DNA of 64,000 nucleotides, taken from contig JAOVFP010000013.1 in NCBI GenBank assembly GCA_025738555.1, positions 1,240,001 through 1,304,000 of the forward strand, read 5' to 3'. This DNA comes from Cyathus striatus (Eukaryota > Basidiomycota > Agaricomycetes > Agaricales > Nidulariaceae). Of this stretch, positions 58,379 to 64,000 are shown piece after piece. Positions within the stretch are counted from its first letter, which is position 1. The number at the start of each line of letters is the position of its first letter. The notes beneath the pieces were generated by a model, which saw nothing but the letters and a program-made list of their open reading frames with translations, was not told the origin of the DNA and did no database searches. The translations under genes were made by a program, and so were the position numbers.

Positions 58379-58559
58379 TTAAGTTGTTCAATGCTTCAAC
58401 ATCTTCGTGCTGTTTCCACGTATACTTAATATGAACTCGGCTTAACAGTGATAGATGGTGGGTGGGCTAACGGGTATTGGGTAGGCATTGGGGTCATGTA
58501 AAGTACCATATAGACTGACGTCTTTCACGCCCGTGTACAAATTTATGGTTGATTTATGC

Positions 58560-58930
58560 AATTCACTACCACTAAAATACCCCCAAGTTTCTCAGTGGTC
58601 TACCTCCATACCCAGTCATCGAGTATACTAACATCGTATAGCGAGCTGCGAATGCTACACTTCGTTTGAAATTTGTTAACTTGCTTACTTACCCCAAGTA
58701 CCAAGTACAATGGAACTTCTAGTTTATAAAGTTCTAGCCATGACAAGGCTTGATTGGGTTTGACTGAGAACGTCAGTTCCGAATCGGAACTGAAATTTCA
58801 TCTATGACTCAACTGAGATAACAGGAAACATGTATTTACACGCTATAGCACTTAAAAGGCAGGTAAAATGTCATATTTTTCATCTCCTTGTCGCGGAAAA
58901 AGCTTTAAATTGCAAGTAGGATGGACGAAA
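58560..58930 (+). pseudogene. Truncated promoter copy of the secreted-protein gene family
   Basis: The sequence up to TTTAAATTGCAAGTAGG (ending about 58921) matches the regions upstream of the genes at 60377 and 61652, but the signal-peptide coding sequence is absent and the TATA box is degraded. Confidence 0.6.
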
Positions 58931-59379
58931 AAAGACTGCAGTACTTCAAAGCCAGTTTTTGAGACAAACCCAGGAGGATGTAACAGTAATGTTAGTGCTT
59001 CACATGTATGCATGAAGATATGTGTGCCAATTGAACATTCTGAAACTTGTGCCACTGGAATCGGTGATGTTGTGGACGAGTTTGAGGCGAGTCGTTGGAA
59101 AACGACGGTTTCCCAGGCCGATCACTCGGCATATATTCAAGCTTTGAGCTTCGGATCGGACCCTGGACCACCCCATTGTGTCCATTGGACACAGTGTCAA
59201 TGTCATCCCTTTCCTGTTCAGTGTCGATCATCGCCATTCGTAAACATGAGTTTGAGGCTCAACTTGCAAGGCTATTCTCGCAATCCTGCTGCTTTTGTTG
59301 ATCATCTCGGTCAGCGAATACTTGTACATACCGGTTGACTGGGCTGCAACAGGTTTCTTTCTTTTGCGAGTACCGACTC

Positions 59380-59776
59380 ATGAAGATGAAGAATCCGACC
59401 GTTCTGGTACTGGCGTACCACACAAAGGAGACTATTATGAGCTGGCTGTAAGCTTTCCCATGCTGACTTTGTCCTCTTGCAATCACTAACGATACCTCAC
59501 AATAGTGTAAGAATTGATACCTTACTCCAAGTAAAGCTAGCCAAACTGGCCTACCTCCTCTTTCTTTCTGCGATCATCCTCGCAATCATAGTGTTCTTTG
59601 TAGCCAGCTGGGATGTGGACAAAACCATCATACTCAACGCGATCGCGATCTCGATCTTCATCATCCTCAAATTGTTCATCGCCGTGGTACGCGCTATATG
59701 GCCCAGGTATATGTTATCGTCCGCAAGCTGGACACGCTGGAGAAATTGGGCAGCTTCGTGGTCCGTGGATATTTGA
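59380..59776 (+). CDS. Possible small two-pass membrane protein or remnant
   Basis: A frame from ATG 59380 (MKMKNPTVLVLAYHTKETIM) reaches a GTAAGC donor at 59448. A 58-nt intron with CACTAAC branch and AATAG acceptor joins it in phase to a stretch with two hydrophobic segments (LAYLLFLSAIILAIIVFF and ILNAIAISIFIILKLFIAVV). After about 59700 a different frame looks more protein-like (YVIVRKLDTLEKLGSFVV), so there may be a frameshift or an unmodelled splice. The N-terminus is probably further upstream, where an in-frame TGA sits at 59299. Family unknown. Confidence 0.35.
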
Positions 59777-60300
59777 AGTGATAATACAGAACATTCACTT
59801 CGGGTAAGACACTTTTCCTTCGTGAAGTGAGTCAAGCCGATGAGTTGGCAAAAAACTAGATGTCGGTCAAGAAGTTCTGGGTAGTTGCCGCATACTACCA
59901 CGCCATCTCCTACAACACACATGAGTGAATACCAAGGCCCTGATCTTGCTGTTATGCCTGATGCTTGTGATGCCTTTAGAAGGCTCTAATTAAAAAGGTA
60001 AATGCATAAGTCACGTCCTTATATCCCCTGCTATAAGCCGCTAACACTGCTCGCCCAACTCAAGAATCTGAACGTTTCGTTCAATTGCGTTCAACGCGTT
60101 CGTAAGGAAACTCAGGCCAAGCAACCCCCTTCCAGAATGATCTCAGCGCCCCAGTAGAATTTTCGGCCGCGTGCATTAACACCAAGTGGGATGGAAAACG
60201 GTAGTTTAGCAAATTTCTATGACTTGATTGTGTTGACAGGAAACATGTTATTGTGCGCTATATTGAAGGTCTTTTCGCTTCATTGTCATGAAAAAAAAGC

Positions 60301-60306
60301 TATAAA
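60301..60306 (+). promoter_or_regulatory. TATA box of secreted-protein gene 1
   Basis: TATAAA 71 bp before the ATG, conserved in context (ATAAATTGCAAGTAGGAG) with the second gene. Confidence 0.6.
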
Positions 60307-60376
60307 TTGCAAGTAGGAGAGATGAGAAAAGGAAGAACAAAGCACAACCCGCTCTAAGGACCAAACTCTCTGTAGT

Positions 60377-60801
60377 ATGTTCTCTCCTCGCTACCTGCTT
60401 CTTTTACTTTCTGCTTCCACTGTATTTTTGGCAGCGGCAGCTCAGGAAAGATGTTATGTCTGCCCTGGGTCCTCCCCCGATGGTAACTACGTGTTAGCAG
60501 AAAGTGCAGCAGGTGACGATGGAAATGGTGGTGATCAATTGTACTGCCGGTGAGTCCAAACACTTTGTTCATCGAAATATATTTCTTAATAATTCATCAG
60601 CTATCAACTCGGACCTGATTCTACGGAACCAGATGTTTCCCCAGAGTGCTTTTATAAACTGGTGAGATAATATTTTGGTTTCTGTTACGTTGTAAACATG
60701 GCAGTTACTAAATTGCAATATATCAGGATGGAGGAAATATACTTGAGGGTAGCGACGATAATCTTTGTTTCCCCAGAGCGGTGCAGCAGCAATGCTCCTG
60801 A
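60377..60801 (+). CDS. Small secreted cysteine-rich protein 1, 102 aa
   Basis: Exons 60377-60549, 60601-60661 and 60727-60801; introns 51 and 65 nt. The first 22 residues (MFSPRYLLLLLSASTVFLAA) form a signal peptide. The mature part has cysteines in CYVCPG, YCR, ECFY, LCFP and a terminal CS, probably forming disulfides. It is a tandem paralogue of the gene at 61652 with the same exon plan (GDN/DGN-type motifs, Cys positions). Small secreted proteins of this kind act in the apoplast or cell wall in many mushrooms. Specific function unknown. Confidence 0.75.
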
Positions 60802-61591
60802 GCTAGTATTACATCGAAAATACATGCGTTTGATTGTCTACGTACTTATGGTGATGCATAAGTTTGGTATGGGTAATGGGGTACACTTTACTACGAACTA
60901 TGCACTGAATACATTTCCATGCTTGTTTTCATGAACTGAGTAATTGTGTAGGTCAACGATACAGGTATTCTTTCTTTCCTCGCTGAGTAGTTAGTACTGG
61001 AATTTTAAATTGGGCATAAGCCTGCTGCCTTGGACAAAGTTAAACTGCTTCAGTGTCGCATCAAGTTTTGTTGCAGTTTTTGCAAGCTTCGACGTCTTCG
61101 TGATTTTTCCACGTATAAATACTGTACTTATGAACTCGGCCGACTGGCGGCTTCAATTCGGCTTTCATGTCGGCATAAGCATGGCAAATCGGTTCATTTG
61201 TAGTATTGTACTTATAACTACGACTTGCTTCCATTTTCTGTCCCGAATTTATGTTTATTCGACGTCATTGGAGCCATTGCGCGCGCGCGCTACTCACTAC
61301 CACTGCAAATCAATAGTAACTAAGTTTATATGGTGGTTCTAAGTATCTCCATGCCTATCCACTGAGAATACGAATGCTATATACGGTTCGTGTAGCGCAT
61401 ATTACTTTGCGTGAAGGTTTTCAACTGCTACTTCGTATAGTTCCCAGCATATTTCCATACTTACCCCAAGTAACTGTACAATGGAATACGCGAATTTAGA
61501 AAGTTTCTATGAACTGATTGCGTTGACAGGAAATTTGTTACTTGCGCGTTATGAAACGTCTTCTTTTCGCTTCTGTATTGTGAAAAAAAGA
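60802..61591. other. Duplicated spacer/promoter between the two secreted-protein genes
   Basis: Resembles 58560-58900 in order (ACTCACTACCACT, TTACCCCAAGTA, GTACAATGGAA, TTTCTATGA blocks). ORFs here are not coding. Confidence 0.5.
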
Positions 61592-61597
61592 TATAAA
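61592..61597 (+). promoter_or_regulatory. TATA box of secreted-protein gene 2
   Basis: TATAAA 55 bp before the ATG in the conserved context ATATAAACTGCAAGTAGGAG. Confidence 0.6.
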
Positions 61598-61651
61598 CTG
61601 CAAGTAGGAGGAGCGACCGATCCTACAACCTGCTCTAAGGATCACTTTATC

Positions 61652-62078
61652 ATGTTTTCTCCTCGTTACCTGCTATTCCTACTTTCTGCTTCCACTGCCT
61701 TCTTAGCTGCGGCTGCTTTGCCACAGGATGTACCGGCAGGAGCATGTTATGCTTGCCCTTCGAACACTACGGATGGCAACTACGATTTAGTAACCCCAAC
61801 TGACCCTCCCGTCGATGGTATATTGTTCTGCGGGTAAGTCAATACACTTTTGTTCCTCGAAATATTTTTTTAAATTTGTTAGCTATGAACTTCAAAACCC
61901 TAATTCGGAGTCTACGGCAAACTTGTCTCCAGAGACATACTGCACTTACGAGGTGCGATAATCTTTCGGGTTTTGTTCCGTCAAAAGCATGAGCCTGTAC
62001 TGATGTACGATATATTAGAATGGAGCTATACTCTCAAATGGCGATGGTGTTTGTTATAAGCCCGCGCAGTGCGACTGA
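61652..62078 (+). CDS. Small secreted cysteine-rich protein 2, 103 aa
   Basis: Exons 61652-61833, 61883-61952 and 62019-62078; introns 49 and 66 nt in the same positions as gene 1. Signal peptide MFSPRYLLFLLSASTAFLAA. Mature cysteines lie in CYACPS, FCG, YCTY, VCYK and QCD. It is more diverged in its acidic/Pro linker (TPTDPPVDG) than in the Cys framework, as expected for a fast-evolving secreted protein. Extracellular; function unknown. Confidence 0.75.
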
Positions 62079-62514
62079 TATACTAAGTACATCGGAAAAG
62101 ATGTCAGAAAATTTACTTGTTTATGTACATATGGCGTTTACGAGCTACTTATACATGTACATTTCAAAGCACGTTCTTACGTTGAGTAAGTGTGCAGAAT
62201 TTCTGCCTGCATAGTGGTGTAATCGACATAATTCATGCAAGTACTTATTAAACAAGTTCCGTGGTTTTGCGATTCACTACTTCATAAGTTCATATGTATA
62301 TAATTGACGCTCGAACGCTGAAGTACGCGCCGCTGATTTGCCCGGTGACGCCAGTCCGTCACACCCAACTCGGACCAAATTCTCCCCAACGCCTCACGAA
62401 ATACGAGAGATCCCATTGAGATCCCAAGCACTCGGATATGAATACACGAAGCCTTAGGCTGTGACGGCGGAACTTACTCCAAACTTACTCACGAGTTGGG
62501 GATTTCGATTGGAT
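62079..62514. other. 3' flank of secreted-protein gene 2, no gene seen
   Basis: AT-rich, then a more GC-balanced stretch (62320-62510) leading into the ATG18 fragment. Confidence 0.4.
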
Positions 62515-62625
62515 TTCAATCTAACTACAGACTGAAGTGAAATGCTAGATATAAAGAAACAAAGTGTTATCGATTCATCTGCGAGCTCTTGTTTGTACTC
62601 TGTGTAAAGACGAACCGTAAAGGCA
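62515..62625 (+). pseudogene. Partial duplicate of ATG18 (end of intron 3 and start of exon 4)
   Basis: GAAATGCTAGATATAAAGAA, ACAAAGTGTTATCGA and TCTGCGAGCTC track the ATG18 sequence at 52482-52560 with substitutions and small indels, including CTGTGTAAAGACGAACCGTAA where ATG18 has CTGTCAAGCTGAACCGCAAA. Confidence 0.6.
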
Positions 62626-62629
62626 GGAG

Positions 62630-63610
62630 TTGGTGGTGGTGGGAGACGGTGGGAGTGGGACAGGGCGAGGTGGGAGGTGAGCTGAGGTGGCCGGTGGTTG
62701 AGGTTGGGGATGTGAGTTGGGGCTGGATAACGTGGCTTCGACGACAGAGGTTAGGCGTTGTGGTCGTGATACAGCGAAGGTAGAGGGGAGGGGAGACATT
62801 GAGGGGAAAGAGGGAGGGGAGAGCACAGCGCTGCTACTTCGAATTCACGCTAAGCTCCTCGCCTAGAGAGGGGGAGGAGGAGGAGTAGAGGAGGAAGGGC
62901 AGTGAACGAGACGGTGATACCTGTCACTTGCGAGACGAAACTGGAGGAGAGTGAGGGAGATGACGGGGATGAGACAGCGTACGTCGTTCGCGAGACAAGG
63001 GAACGCTGAGGAGGCGGAGGGAGGGCAGGGGACGAGACAAGACAAGACGAAGCAAGGGAGGAGAGGGGGGAAGGAGAGGCGAGGAGAGAGGAGAGAGCCT
63101 GTGGAGCGAGACAGGGGAGGGATGGGACCATTGGGACGTGTTTGCAAGACGAAGGGAGGGAAGGGGAGAGATAGAGAGAAGACGAGGAGGGAGGGAAGGA
63201 GAGGAGAGGAAGGACGTCGAAATGGCGTATGTCATTCGTCGTCGTGACGTTGCTACCCTGAAGCTACGCTCGTCGGTTGCAAGGCGAGAGGTAGGAGGTG
63301 GGGATGGACGATGGGGCGGCAGTGTGGCACTACTACTCGTCACTTGCGGAACGAGACCAGTGGAGAGGAAGAGAGGGAGACGACGGGGACGAGACAGCGC
63401 TCGTCATTTGCAAGACGAGGGAGAAAAGGAGGGCAAGGAGGGCAAGGAAGAGGGGAGGCAGGGGATAAGATAACAGTGAACACTGCTCGTCACTTGTAAG
63501 ACGAGGCACAGAGGAGAGGGAGGGAGAAAGCAGACGGCACTCAAGACCTTGCAAGACGTACGGGGAGCACTCGTCGCTTGAAAGACGGGAAGAGGGAGGA
63601 CTGGAGGGAG
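62630..63610 (+). repeat. Purine-rich minisatellite array
   Basis: About 1 kb of G/A-rich DNA. A CGTC(A/G)(C/T)TTGCAAGACGA-like core recurs near 62931, 62983, 63142, 63339, 63402, 63488, 63543 and 63570, separated by GAGGGAGGGAAGG-type tracts. Long ORFs on both strands are composition artefacts. Confidence 0.75.
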
Positions 63611-63629
63611 GGGGAGCCCGGAGAGTGGG

Positions 63630-63720
63630 CCAAGGCCTGTTTCTGAGTTTGAAATATTGAAAAAGTAGCAAAAAATGCTAAACTTTGGCGAAACCCATTC
63701 GAACTCGCTACTCTCAGTGT
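63630..63720 (+). repeat. Copy of the tRNA-Asp upstream flank
   Basis: GGCCAAGGCCTGTTTCTGAG and TTTGAAATATTGAAAAAG match 55090-55135 next to the tRNA-Asp gene. The following ACCCATTCGAACTCGC has a B-box-like core on the minus strand but no intact tRNA. With the ATG18 fragment, this indicates duplication of the whole locus. Confidence 0.5.
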
Positions 63721-64000
63721 CACAAAAATCCGAATCACATTGTAAGGCCTTAAGCCTTAAATCTCAACACCATACATTATAATGTTATTGAAAGGCATAA
63801 TATAAACGATTCTAAGCCTATCATATGCCGTTATAAGACACGGGTGTCCCTGCAATAAGTTTCAAGGCTGTGGGACTTCATTAAATGAAAGTTAGGGCAT
63901 TCGTAAGATTAATCTTGAATTCCAAGGTGGCCGTAGTATTATTTAGTTCTTAAAACTACTTGTAGTTCATCCGAAAAAAAGAGTATTGAGTATAACTGTT
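63721..64000. other. Intergenic to window end
   Basis: AT-rich, no gene. CTTGAATTCCAAGGTGGCCG at 63913 faintly recalls the 109-bp unit but is too short to claim. Confidence 0.3.

Noticed and set aside
58868..59338. 156-codon Cys-containing ORF as a fourth secreted protein
   Set aside because: No signal peptide or Cys pattern like the 60377 and 61652 genes. Its first codons lie in the duplicated promoter.
62575..63671. Several 90-140-codon ORFs on both strands
   Set aside because: Low-purine or low-pyrimidine composition suppresses stop codons; the sequences are Ser/Pro or Arg/Gly strings without domains.

Overview
The window reads as nuclear DNA of a filamentous basidiomycete, most likely an Agaricomycete. 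Genes are split by many 48-65 nt introns with GT..AG ends and CTRAC-type branch sites. The gene content is typical of mushroom-forming fungi: fungalysin protease, HAP3/NF-YB, ATG18, an E(z)-type methyltransferase, divergent Ras proteins, F-box proteins and small secreted cysteine-rich proteins. Intergenic DNA is AT-rich and full of decayed repeats. No bacterial-style operons, CRISPR arrays or organellar features were seen. Exon boundaries were assigned by hand from reading frame, splice signals and family conservation.

Layout. 1-1138 is the 3' end of a gene built from a 109-bp tandem unit in which each unit is one 54-nt exon plus one 55-nt intron. 2020-3230 is a cassette (intact 224-aa ORF, TTAGGG box, then a block with conserved hairpins and a conserved 50-nt intron) that recurs inverted at 45015-46345. 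4152-5356 is an F-box pseudogene. 6289-7233 and 20822-21763 are two intact seven-exon Ras-like paralogues that share loss of the usual Mg2+-coordinating residues; a duplicated 3' flank at 25177-25345 hints at a lost third copy. 13960-15000 is an F-box-like gene. 15854-16350 and 20140-20292 are gene fragments. 17559-19715 holds inverted-repeat elements, including a 527-bp MITE.

The minus-strand cluster 26824-34079 holds a long disordered protein, HAP3 and a complete nine-exon fungalysin (605 aa). 35758-41650 is an AT-rich satellite-like domain (417-bp and about 180-bp repeats) split by a degenerate insertion. 42017-44924 is a complete 14-exon E(z)/KMT6 H3K27 methyltransferase (748 aa). 48600-51200 is another repeat domain with tRNA-derived SINE-like insertions. 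51957-54826 is a complete ATG18 gene (428 aa) with one intron inflated to 1125 nt by a pyrimidine-rich array. 54895-56437 is a tandem segmental duplication carrying four tRNA-Asp copies, two probably functional and two broken. 56674-58378 is a TTAA-flanked inverted-repeat element. 60377-60801 and 61652-62078 are tandem secreted cysteine-rich protein genes with a truncated promoter copy upstream. 62515-63720 is a partial duplicate of the ATG18/tRNA locus.

The genes do not form one pathway. Housekeeping genes (HAP3, ATG18, E(z)) sit between lineage-specific families that grow by local duplication (Ras-like, F-box, secreted proteins, the cassette).
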